A stretch of DNA of 64,000 nucleotides from Cardinalis cardinalis. Taxonomy: Eukaryota; Chordata; Aves; Passeriformes; Cardinalidae. The stretch is from contig JACDOX010000155.1 in assembly GCA_014549065.1 (NCBI GenBank), positions 1,039,631 to 1,103,630 on the forward strand, in the 5' to 3' direction. Shown here piece by piece: positions 50,601 to 61,016 of this stretch (the stretch's first letter is position 1; each line of letters begins with the position of its first letter). Both the position numbers and the translations under genes were made by a program. The notes beneath the pieces were generated by a model. That model had not been told where the DNA came from, made no database searches, and saw nothing but the letters and a program-made list of their open reading frames with translations.

Positions 50601-53480
50601 AAATCTGCTATGTAAAAATTTATCTCAATGTTATATATAATGAAACCCTTCTTAAACAAAAACCTGATAAAACAATAAACCTGTTCAAAGATTAAATTTG
50701 CTGCACTCTAGGGCTATACTTCTCCAGTGTATTTGGAGCTGCCAGACAACTTTCAACCTGTTTAATTTCAGCAGTCCCGTTTTAACACCATTTTTTTCCT
50801 ATTCTGTTTCAATCACCCCTNTGCTTGTAAAGTCTGGGAAGAGTCCTGCAGTTTGAGTACAATCCACCAAAACATTTCTGCCAATGAAAGTTAACAGATG
50901 AACTTTTTCATTTTTTCATGCTTTCATTTTTCTTGATACAGACACATCTCTAGGCATGAGTAACAGTTGTCCATTAGCTCGTTATAAAGGCACGGAAGAG
51001 AGTGGAGATGGAGAGAGATCTATGATGCAGAAACACTGGAGAGTGCCTAGAGCAAATGTTCATCCCACCCTGGACTGCTGAGAGAGGATCTGCACAATCT
51101 GTCCCTGTTAGTAATGATGTCCCGGAGGAATAAGACAGTGTGAAGAGGATTTTAGTATTTTTGAAGAGGCAACCACCACTCTGCAGCATTAGACCGCAAG
51201 ACTGGTTCTTACTCATGAGATTCATGGTCTATTTGCTTGAACAAAAGCTCACAGATTTTGGCCTGGACTCCAGAAAACAATACTGTAGGCAGGCTAGGAG
51301 CTCTGCTAAAAAAAATTTCAGAAGAACACCCATGACTATATCAAGCATCTGGAGTGTTCTTTAATAGTGAGTAATGATATTTCTTTTGTCAGGCAGCTGG
51401 CACCTTCTGCCTCCTGACACCCTCTAACATCACTCTTACTTTGAAGGCCTTTGTTAGCTCTCAGCACACCTCCCACCATTCTCCAACTTTCTCTCTACCT
51501 CTGCATTCACCTTGTGAGAAATGCAAGAGCCGCCACCACCACCCAGGACCTGCCATCATCCAGAAGCTGCTTTCACCTTTCAAGGGCTGGTTTTGCACCA
51601 AACCACCCCCTTTCAGCTGAGAGTGGAAAGAGAGTGAGGACAGGAGTTGGATATCCATGGGTTATTTGATCTACTCCCATAGCTAACACGTGAAGATCCT
51701 GAAAGCTTCCAGGCATCTCTCAGGTGTTGCAGCCTTTCAAGGGCAAGAACCAAAACACTTCCTCTGGCTGCTGCTGGCCCCAGGAAGGGCAGCAACCCCT
51801 TTCTTGCTCACTGCTGAGGGCAAAACATCTCCCACCTTGAGTATCAGGATAACCCAACCTCACCTGGGTCAGCAGGGTGTCTGCTCCTCTCTGCCAAGGG
51901 TGATGGGGATGTAATCCCACCACAAGGATGAGGCTATTCTGGTAACTCTTGAAAAAAATCCTTTCCCTTGAAGAATTTTTTAGTGCTCTCTCAGTTACAG
52001 GTGCTGTGACTGTAGAGGGAAAAAGAGTCTTAAGTAACATTTCACCTTTGTTGTGGAATGTTCCCTCACCCCATAGGCATCTTCTCACAGGAGCCACCCT
52101 CAGTCTCAGACTCACATCTGCCCTGACAGTGTGGTGGGTTTCTGCTGAGCCCAGTTCCTGCCTCCCATGTGAGGCCTGGGGGAGCTCAGGACACTTGCAC
52201 CTGTGCTCTCCATCCTGATGGTCAGCTCAGGAGGAAAACACTGACAGCTGGGCATTAAACTCACCGAGCGTGTGCAGCGGAGGTGCAGATAGAAACGAAC
52301 TGCTCAAAAATTGGCATGAAATGCTGCCAGTAATACTCAGGATTCATCATTCTATTTTGGCAGGGATTTGTTTCACTGTAGGAAAGTACTTCCAGAGTCA
52401 TCTTCGACTGAAAAATGTGAGATACTTCCAGAAACTGCAGTGAGCAAACCAATTAATCCTCTCTCAACTCCTTACAAGGGACTGTAACGAAAGGCCTAAT
52501 TCCTAGAGACAAGGTCACTCCCCAGGAGCAGTTGGGCTGGCAGAAAACCCTGAAGTGTAGGGGAGGCATGTTCAATGCTGTCTTTGCTCAAACTCTGAGC
52601 CAGCAGAGCTCCTTAAAAGAACTGATCAAAAATTGCATGTTAGAACAGCTGCAGGGACTGCTCTCCCTGACTGCAGGCACCAGACTCCTGTACCTGAGCT
52701 GAGCTGAAGTCCCAGATCTGCCCTTCCATCCTTTCACAGGAAAGTTCTGGCTTCATCTAATCAGTTTTGGACTTTTATTTTAAGAATCTCCCTTCAACAA
52801 GACAGAGGAGTTCTGTCATGAGCAACACAGGGACCCCCAGCTCCTGCTGGTGGGGTTTGGTCACCCATGGGGCTACAGACAGGAGGAACTTTGGGAGGTC
52901 TGTCCAAGGCATTGACAGTGGGGTCTGGCTCTGCAGAGCCACAGTCAACTCTCTACAACACTAAATGAGGACATTTACCTACCTCTTGTTGTTATTATTG
53001 CACTGCTCGAGTCACCTCTTCCTTCCCAAAAGGACAAGGTGTGCCCAAATAACCAGTCATGAGCACGGGGAGATGAGGACAAATCCAGTGTGTCTGTGGT
53101 AAGAAATAACCAAGGCAAAGCTGTCAGATACTAAACATCACAGCTTAAAAGATGTAGAAACTGCATTGTGCTCATTGACACTTGACTAAAAAGACAACAC
53201 TGGTGATGTAAAAGGAGAAATAAAAGGCTGCAGGATGATGCTACCAGTGATGTGATACATTACACACTCTGGTCTCCAACAATCCTGCTGGTACTAATGA
53301 AAAATAGATGTTAAACCGTAACACTGAAATTATCAAGAGCAATTAGCAATAATCATATCTGTGGGTCTCCATAGCAATTAGGAAATGAATTGGATTGCTG
53401 TATCATTGTGCAGGACTCTTTTCCCTCTCCCTCCCTGTGGTCCCCTCACATCCCAGAACACAGGTAGGGGCATGCACACC
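47680..53480. other. Long noncoding stretch, no gene
   Basis: AT-rich unique sequence with GC-richer portions at about 51410-52220 and 52640-52950. The longest frame is 131 codons reverse (51720-52115), with no recognisable domain. No repeats of note. Confidence 0.5.
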
Positions 53481-53485
53481 TCTGT

Positions 53486-53499
53486 ACACACACACACAC
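53486..53499. repeat. Short (AC)7 microsatellite
   Basis: Seven AC units without interruption. Confidence 0.8.
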
Positions 53500-53759
53500 T
53501 CGGGCTCTGCCTGTTTGTTGTTCACCTAACGCTTGTTTGTTTTTTTCTCCCCCTTTCCAAACAGTGGCTGGACTCAGCTCAGGCACAGTGATCTGTAATC
53601 TCGCAGCCATTTTTCTGAACATAAGCAGCTTGCATTTAAAACTCTCCTGCTCATCTGTCTTCATTTGAAGACTGGGTTAAAAAATAAAATTAATGATTGC
53701 TATCAGAGAGAAGATGAGCAGCATCACCAGTGAAAAGTAGCACTGCCACATTTTACCAA

Positions 53760-54260
53760 GGCTAACATTTTTCACTGGCTGGAAATGGCTGGATATACTT
53801 GTAAACATTATTAAAAATAATAACTTAATGTTTCCTTCCTGTGACTAGCTAGCATTAGCAAGGTATTTTCAATTAGCATTTCCTCCAAGCAATGTAGGTC
53901 TTTTACTTCATTCTATTTAAAAAGGGATTTGTTTTCTAATTTTTTTACTTCTGCTGTTGTCAATAATGGAATTCAGTGGAATGGCTGCAGGTTTTTCCTC
54001 CCATCACTTACAGTTTGTAAACCACTGAGAGGGAATGTATGTGTTTGATTTTATTTGCTTTAGCATAGCTGTCCAATGAAAGAAACAGACATAAGTATGC
54101 ATTTCAATCTGCTGTATAATCTTATGCAAGGCTCTAAAATACAAGTAAATAGCATCATGCACTTAAATCAAGTCATTTTATTTTTAGGGAAAATAAACAA
54201 ATAATAAAGTGATAAAATAATATAGATGCCTTTGCATCTCTTTTTGTAAGAAAACATGCA
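53760..54260. promoter_or_regulatory. Candidate enhancer-like noncoding block
   Basis: A 500-base AT-rich, N-free, complex block with many homeodomain- and POU-like A/T cores, such as CTAGCATTAGCAAGG near 53851 and TATGCAT near 54097. It has no repeat signature and no long frames. The call is based on texture only. Confidence 0.25.
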
Positions 54261-54387
54261 ATATGAGTAAAACCACTCTAATACACTTCATCCAACATTT
54301 AACATACCTAGGTAGTGGAGACTGTTGCATTTCCAGTTCTAACAAGCCTCTCCTTGATGGACTAATCTTAATTCATTTCAAAACCAC

Positions 54388-54419
54388 TATATATATATAT
54401 ATATACACATATATGTATA
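54388..54419. repeat. (TA)n microsatellite
   Basis: About nine uninterrupted TA units (54388-54405), then a degenerate ACACATATATGTATA tail. Confidence 0.85.
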
Positions 54420-56880
54420 GATGGGTTTTGATGCAAAATAGGCAAATATTATTGCAAATGCAAAGTTGTTTCATGGGTTTGGCAGCCTGTGATAATTTCC
54501 TTCAAGTTCATCACAAAGTTTTTTAATATCTCAATTGATTGNATTGGAAAATTCTCCATTCCTTTAATCAAATTAGCATAAAACTTGCATATCCAACATG
54601 AATTTCACATGCTCTAATCCTATTATTAATAAAAAGTTGCATTGCTATACAACAAGTTCTTGAAGGGACTGTGTCTGCTAGTAAACTTTTAAGTACCAGA
54701 TACATACACTCACAGAGATTTGACTAGGGTAACAAACTATCTGCTTGTGTTGAGAGACAACAACTTCTGAATATATAAATGCATCAATTCCTTATCTGGA
54801 AACAAGGGTCCATGCTCTAGATATAACATATTCATCAATTCCAAAAGAAAAAAAATATTCTCTTATGTTTGTTCATCTGCTAATTAAAAATTTACTTTTT
54901 AAATACAGTGTGAAACCTTCAATGTCCTCCAATATTTCATATACCTCTCATAGTATACCTCATTGACCCATTCAGTAGTTTGAAACTACTTTTGAGATAG
55001 GCCCTGATTTGGAAGGTGCCAAAATGCTGACATTTCATTGACTGGNCACAATTTCTAATGTGCTGGTAAGAATACAATCCTGGAGTACAAGAATCATAAT
55101 CTCCATGTATGAATCCATCATTCAGAATTGCTTTCATAAAAGAAACATTAATCAGTCACCTACGAGCAAAGGTAACACCAAACAGCATTTATACAGCTGG
55201 AACCAGTTATAGGAGAAGTCAAAGGGTGTTTAACCATGCTCAAACATATTTCAACAACAGCAATCTCTTCCCGGGAAACAAAAGCTTTGTATGCCACCAC
55301 AGTTATCAAATGTTAGTCACAAAATGAACATCTAAACACAACCTAAAATGGATTCGGTACAACNCCCCAGATCCATAGTTATTCCATGGAAATAGAATTA
55401 TTGGCATATTAAAGTTTCAGATTTACTGCACAAAACAAAGACCAGCCTTCCCCTTGCAATCCCAGAAGGAAAATCTATTGCAGTGATGCTGAGATCCATT
55501 TAAAGAGCATTTGTATGTAAAGGATTGGGCCCTAAATCTGGACAGACTTTTACTTTTTTCTGCAGGTAATGTGTTATATGGAGCCAGTACAATAAAGTCT
55601 TAGACTGAGACAAAGTGTAATAAAGATGGGACAGCCAGAAGATGAGCATATCTGCATATGAAGTATCCAGNTTACAAATGCACTCTTTAGCTGTTGCATC
55701 AAAATTTACTAAAATTTGGGGCTGAAATTCAAGTTGTTGAGGTGCTGAGCAGCAAGGGCATTCCTGAGCTTTGCAGTGAATGTGTGACATTGTACACAGC
55801 GAGCTGGACTCAGCCAGGACTCAGTCACGCTCTGGCTCCTGCCAGCTCAGAGCTCCTATCTCTTTTGGAGTTCGTCCTGCTTGGAGATACATTTCTCTAG
55901 TTGTAATAGCAAACAAATTATTTTTTTTTTGTTTGGAAATATGTTAAAAATATATGTGTGTGTATGTAATGTGCATGCACACATTTGTTTCCACACTTGC
56001 CATAGAGAGGAAACCATTTTATGGCAAGTATCCAACCCTTCACATTATTTCTCTGGCAAATGCTAAAATGTCTGTCAACATCGTGTAAACAGGCTGGCAG
56101 GGAATTTTGAAGAAAGAAAATGAAAGCTGCCATTTATTCTGTGCATGACACCATTTAAACATTTTTCAAAACATTAAATGTTGAATTGCCATTTAAAATT
56201 TTGAATCATTCATCAACATGACATAAGGTGGCATGCATGTCCTTATAAATTCAAACAGATCAATCCCAGAATGACCTACTAAAAAGCAATCAAGAACCTC
56301 AATGCATGTGAAGGTGCTATAAACCATGGCAGATAGCACAGGGATAAGATGATGCTGAGCAGCACATCTGGTCGTGGTCTCTACACAAAGCACAGTTTAA
56401 TTTTGCAGAACTTAAGGGNGCACAACTGCAGGTTGTCGGGATTTGCTCAGATTGCCTCTGGGGTTTAATGAAGAAAGCTTTTCACCCTGCAGACCTGTTT
56501 GCAGCCTCGTGGGGCTCTGCAGCTCAGTTGCTGGGGAACGGCCCCATCCAGGAGGGGATGTCAGAAATGCTGGGCTGCATCTGACGGGATCTCAGCAGAT
56601 GCTGGGGGAGCCATTTCCCCACTTCAGTGTGCCCACCCTGATTCCAGCCCAACACACACAGTCTCTGAAGTTTTGGTAAGAACTTCAGCAAAGAATAACA
56701 TCATTTAAACATTCCTTTGAATACATCCTGCTGATCCCAGTGATTTGTTGGGCACCTCACTGTTTGTTGTGTGACAAGTTGGACTTTGGACAAGGTCAGC
56801 TCTTGAATCTTGATTATGTTTTTTTCCCCTTGAGCCAGAAGACATTGATTTGTACATCTAGTTTACCTTGTTTTCTTAGC
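54420..56880. other. Noncoding stretch, no gene
   Basis: AT-rich unique sequence. It contains a 12-base perfect palindrome TGTGCATGCACA at 55970-55981 after a TG-rich run. Frames are 96 codons or fewer and unrecognised. A slightly GC-rich patch lies at 56490-56640. Confidence 0.5.
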
Positions 56881-57420
56881 CATTTGTGACACAGTACAAC
56901 AGTTCCCATCGAAAAAAGTGTCATGTAAATAAATTACAACTTAGGACGTATACATTAAATAATTTTATAAATGAACTTTAAAAATGAAGGAATAAAAAAT
57001 GCCAGTCCCAACTTCTATGGCTGCAGTGATTATTCTGATCATGTTGTCATGTGTAATGAAGCACAGTCCCATCATTAATCAAAAGAACCAATCAGATAAC
57101 TAATTTAGGCAATATTCTTTACCACAGGACATGTCGGTCAGTAAAAATGCATTAAAATAGCAAAAGATCAATAGTAGACACTAGGGACTGTGTTTACAAA
57201 CCAGTCTTAAACTTTAGGGTATTATATTCTCAGTCATACTGGGCATCTGGTTTTTTTTAAGGATAAAATAACATATAAGATAAATGCTGAGATTTTATTT
57301 TCAGTTAATAATGTGCATTAGAAGCTGTCTGCTGCAAATGTATGAATTGCTGTGTTATTTAATGATTTCCACAAAAGTGTGTTTAGCTACTTTCTAAATA
57401 CACTCTAACTAGTCTGGAGT
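56880..57420. promoter_or_regulatory. Candidate enhancer-like noncoding block
   Basis: A 540-base AT-rich, N-free, repeat-free block with strings such as CATTAATCA near 57073, TGTTTACAAA near 57190 (forkhead-like) and TTATTTAATGATTT near 57355. The texture resembles conserved noncoding elements. Conservation is untested. Confidence 0.27.
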
Positions 57421-58423
57421 GACACTGCACAGGAAAGAGTTGGCAGGTTCAGGATTTACCGATGTGTGCCTTCAATACCTTATGTGGGAGCCCACATCAA
57501 ACACTGTGCCTGGCAAACACTATTTATGTTCTTCCTTGGGCAGCCTTGTGTTTTACATAGTCAATACCTTTATTTAAATGCAGATTGAAGGGACTTTGTT
57601 GCAAGCAGAGGCATAGTTATACATTTTCTAACTTGGATCTTTTTATTCCTTAGGAATAAGACCTTTTTTTCTTTTTCTTTTTTTTTTTTTTTTGCAAATA
57701 GTTCCGATAATGAGAAAGTGCATCTCAAATGTGAAACATTTCCACTGGGTTTAATCCTTTCAGGATGCTAAAGGGAAAAGTAGAACAGGGCCTTAGAATA
57801 ACTGTGGCACAGGTAAGGTGTGCTGCNCAGCTGCCCTTGTAGCATCCCCCTGCTGAGCTGTGTCTGGAAAGCCACTCCCCGTGCCTGCACAGCTGTTCCC
57901 AGCCCCAGAGACAGCCCAGAGAGCCTCTTACTTGTTAATAATAGTGTAAAACCACAAAGGACTTGTAGGTGGTCTCAGTGCTTACCCAAAGCCGTTGTGA
58001 GCTGCAGCATCCACCCTTCACACACAGGACTCCTGAGCAGAGGGAGTGCTCAAACACTGACAGGACACCTCCAGGGGTAGGAACAGGACATTGGGCAGAT
58101 GCAACATTTATGGGATCTCTGTTTTGGAAAACACACCTCATTTTCAAAAATACTCAAGAGCCTCCCATCCTGCAGCAAACAAAGCAGAGCTGTTAGCAGC
58201 AGTGCNGCGGGGAGAGACAATTGGCACCTTCATCCAAGGGGCTGCAGTNTGGCCTGCACAGCATCAGCTCAAATGAATTGTTAAAAGTTGGTCCCACCAG
58301 CCCCACCTGGTAGCAGCCTGTCCAACACCATCCTGTGACCACATGGGAAAGGAGGAATGGATGGCTGAGTCATACTTTGCTATTTTCACAGGAAAAAAAA
58401 ATCCTACAATTTGGAAGCCTAAA
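57420..58423. other. Noncoding stretch with poly(T) tract
   Basis: Unique sequence with an interrupted T tract at 57664-57693 (T7, C, T5, C, T16). Frames are 86 codons or fewer and unrecognised. Confidence 0.55.
57664..57693. repeat. Poly(T) tract
   Basis: Thirty bases of T with two C interruptions, followed directly by GCAAATAG. No gene-like sequence lies beside it that would make it a processed-pseudogene tail. Confidence 0.8.
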
Positions 58424-58476
58424 CATAGAATCACAGAATCACAGAACNATAGGATGGCCTTGAAGATCATCCAGGT
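58424..58476 (-). mobile_element. CR1 LINE 3' end fragment
   Basis: Reading along the plus strand, CATAGAATCACAGAATCACAG is the reverse complement of the short repeated 3' tail of avian CR1 elements (ATTCTATGATTCT type). It is followed by AGGATGGCCTTGAAGATCATCCAG, which matches the usual GGACCTTNAAGATCATCTAG block next to the tail. The element therefore lies on the minus strand. Only about 50 bases are recognisable before an A-rich, C/A-rich run at 58477-58530 interrupts it. CR1 elements are typically 5'-truncated. This is the clearest transposable-element signature in the window. Confidence 0.8.
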
Positions 58477-58530
58477 TTTGAAAGGAAAAACAAAAAACAA
58501 AACAAAACCAAACCAGCCCAACACAACAAA
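58477..58530. repeat. A-rich low-complexity run
   Basis: A run of AAAAC/AAAACC-like units directly abutting the CR1 3' end. It replaces the sequence expected next in CR1, so it may be an insertion or a slippage expansion. Confidence 0.6.
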
Positions 58531-58874
58531 CCCATTGCAGTTACTCCAAAGGGCAGCAGGGCCTGGCTACAGGATACACCCAACATGAGGAGTGCCTGCA
58601 GAGCAGCCAGGTCCTCGTGCTGCCCACAGATCTGTGGCAGTCATACCCCAGTTGCATACCTGGTTGCACTCAATGGACTATATGTACCTCACATTCCTGA
58701 ATTTCTGGTCAAATTTCTCTTATTTCTGGCCTCCACGATGTTGTGGGTGCTGAGATTCTGTGTTGATGGGTAGAAAAAACCCAAGGGCTTTTTTTCTACA
58801 AGGAAATTAAATTTTAAACCTGCTGTTGTTTCACACAACACCTACTAGCTCTTGAAGAATCCTTCCCACCTCTC

Positions 58875-59055
58875 AGGTTTGCACACCTCTGTCTCATCTT
58901 CTCATGGCCATCTCTTTTCTAAGCCAAAAAGTGCAGATCTATTTAATCTTTCTTCACTTAGGAAGCTCTTGGGTNTCTTGTGGGCTTCCTCAGAACCTTC
59001 TCCAGTTCAGAGATAGAGCTGGTGCCTCCAAGGTACCCTATAAACATAAATATAC
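58875..59055 (-). mobile_element. Ancient CR1 LINE 3' region fragment
   Basis: The plus strand contains CCATCTCTTTTCTAAGCC, then AAAAAGTGCAGATCTATTTAATCTTTCTTCAC, AGGAAGCTCTTGG, and CCTCAGAACCTTCTCCAGTTC. In this order they match the well-known reverse-complement of old amniote CR1 3' regions (cttttctaagctgaaaagtcccag, tctttcctcatatggaag, ctgaaccttttccaattc). The copy is diverged, older than typical bird-specific CR1 copies. It is in the same orientation as the CR1 tail at 58424-58476, and its distance from that tail would fit one element broken by an insertion, or two separate insertions of different age. Confidence 0.7.
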
Positions 59056-60713
59056 TGAGGATGTCAGAAAAATAAATTNAAAAAATCACAATTTAGTCCT
59101 GTGCTCCTGGCATGGGGACCAGGCACCAGCCAGAACTGTCCCACAGAACACTTTAAGCAGTTGGTTGGGATTGGTTTTAATGCTCGAGTGCTTAACAGTA
59201 AGCATATGCTTAAACATTTTAACACCTGACAGGTTTGATAAATGAGCTGATAGGAGGCTACTACTGTAGTCAAAAAATACACCTAGTAGTACTCTCAGAG
59301 AGGCATAAAAACATCTGAGATATTTGAACTGCCAAAGACCCTTGCATTCTGTTTTTTCAAGAGATTTTTATGAGATAGTATTTGCTGATGTTTTTCTTAA
59401 AAACACAGAAACTTATTTTATTTTGCATAATTCAATTACTTCTTTCTATCTAGTAAAATAAGCTCATTCAAATAAAATCAGAATTACTTCCCTCTTTTGG
59501 CTAGGGTACAGCATCTTTTGTACCCAGCTAAGCAATCTTCACAGTGCTTGGCAATAATCCTGCTTAGAAGGGCAGGATTTAGAACAGATGCAGACTTCTC
59601 CATGTTGGGGTGCTACCAAGTTCTCTGTTGATTAGTAGGGTCCATAATTGGGTATGACAGAATATAGATTTCTGGCAGAAAATAATTTCTAATGGGAGAA
59701 GCCACTTGCTGAGGACACCCACTTCAATTAAAGGTAGACCAGGACTCTAAGTTAGGATGTTAACCCTGTGACTTCTCCCAGACTCACTATTCCTGCTTTT
59801 AGAAGCTGGGATTCATTGCCTGGTTGTATCATTAGCAGAAAAACAACCACAAAATAATGTACAAACTTAGAAGTGGAAACAAGGATTCACCTGAAAATAG
59901 TTTGCTGAATCTGTCTTGCGTGCAGCAATAACCTTTGATCATAGAATGCTGTATAAATATTATGCAAATACTATAGTCTTATATACACTAACTTCCAGTA
60001 AAGCAAAAGATCTCAAAAACATTTGATTTTTAAACTAATCATTGGCGGGGAGGGGGGCAGTTACACTTTTGTGTGCACAGTGTCAGCCCTCTGTGCATAT
60101 TGTCCTTGGGAGTGCCTTCCCAATTGAAATGAAAGGAGTGAAAAAACAAATTCTGACTCATCACAGAAGTTCTGAGGAGACAAGGGTCTGATGCCACGAT
60201 ATGATGCCTATTACAAAGCCCACATAAGTCACACAGAGCCCTTCTAATGGCTTAAATTTTATGTGTGTTTTAATCAAAACTGNTCTCAAAGCAACAAGTC
60301 TTTTGTGNTTTAACTCCTTCATCTGCTTAGTTTGGATCAGACAGCACACTCACCTCACTCTAAAGCAACCTAAAGGGTGAAGCAGCCTGTGTGACAGACA
60401 GACATGGGGATATGAGGCTGCCATGAACCAGATCCCAGCCCCTGCTTTAGCATGTGTTTATCTCCTTGAAATCAGCAATAATCCTTATGTGCTTAACGTA
60501 AGGCATGTGCTCAAGTGCTTCATTTGATTAAAGCCTGACTGATTGGGTAAAGGCTTTTGATCTTGCCCTCTTCGTTGGAAAGAAAAAGAAAGAAAACAGA
60601 GATCAGTCCTAGACAATCCTATTTACAGCAGTGTGTGNGCCACTGCAGCTGCTCCAGGGGGGCCGTGAGCTCACCTGCCACACAAGGAACCCACCTGGCC
60701 CTGCAGCTTCGTG
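59056..60713. other. AT-rich noncoding stretch, no gene
   Basis: Unique sequence with frames of 75 codons or fewer apart from those entering the minisatellite. A G-rich run at 60045-60058 has only two long G tracts. Nothing else recognised. Confidence 0.55.
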
Positions 60714-61016
60714 CATGGGGGTCCCATGTCCTGATACAGACCCCCCAGCTGGGCCATGGGGGTCCCATGTCCCAACACAAACCTCTCCAGGTGGGCCATG
60801 GGAGTCACACATCCCAACACAGACACAGCCAGCTGGGCCATGGGGGTCCCATGTCCTGATACAGACCCCCCAGCTGGGCCATGGGGGTCATACATCCCAA
60901 CACAGACACAGCCAGCTGGGCCATGGGGGTCACATTTTGTGACACAGACACAGCCAGCTGGGCCATGGGGGTCCCATGTCCAAACACAGACCCCCCCCAG
61001 CTGGGCCATGGGGGTT
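60714..61016. repeat. 42-bp minisatellite (VNTR) with three unit types
   Basis: Seven complete units of 41-43 bases start at 60714, 60755, 60797, 60839, 60880, 60922 and 60964, and a partial eighth starts at 61007. Each begins CATGGG(G/A)GTC and ends CAGCTGGGC or close to it. Units fall into types: units 1 and 4 are identical over 41 bases; units 3 and 5 differ at two positions; unit 6 is a variant of them; unit 7 resembles 1 and 4; unit 2 is intermediate. Units 1, 2, 4 and 7 contain CATGGG-GGT-CCCATG, a 6-base perfect hairpin with a 3-base loop. Because 42 is divisible by three, repetitive frames stay open on both strands (for example GPWGS and PMAQL repeats). I regard these as by-products and not a gene. 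Confidence 0.95.

Noticed and set aside
57664..57693. Poly(T) considered as the tail of a minus-strand processed pseudogene
   Set aside because: No gene-like sequence lies on the expected side, and no target-site duplication was seen.
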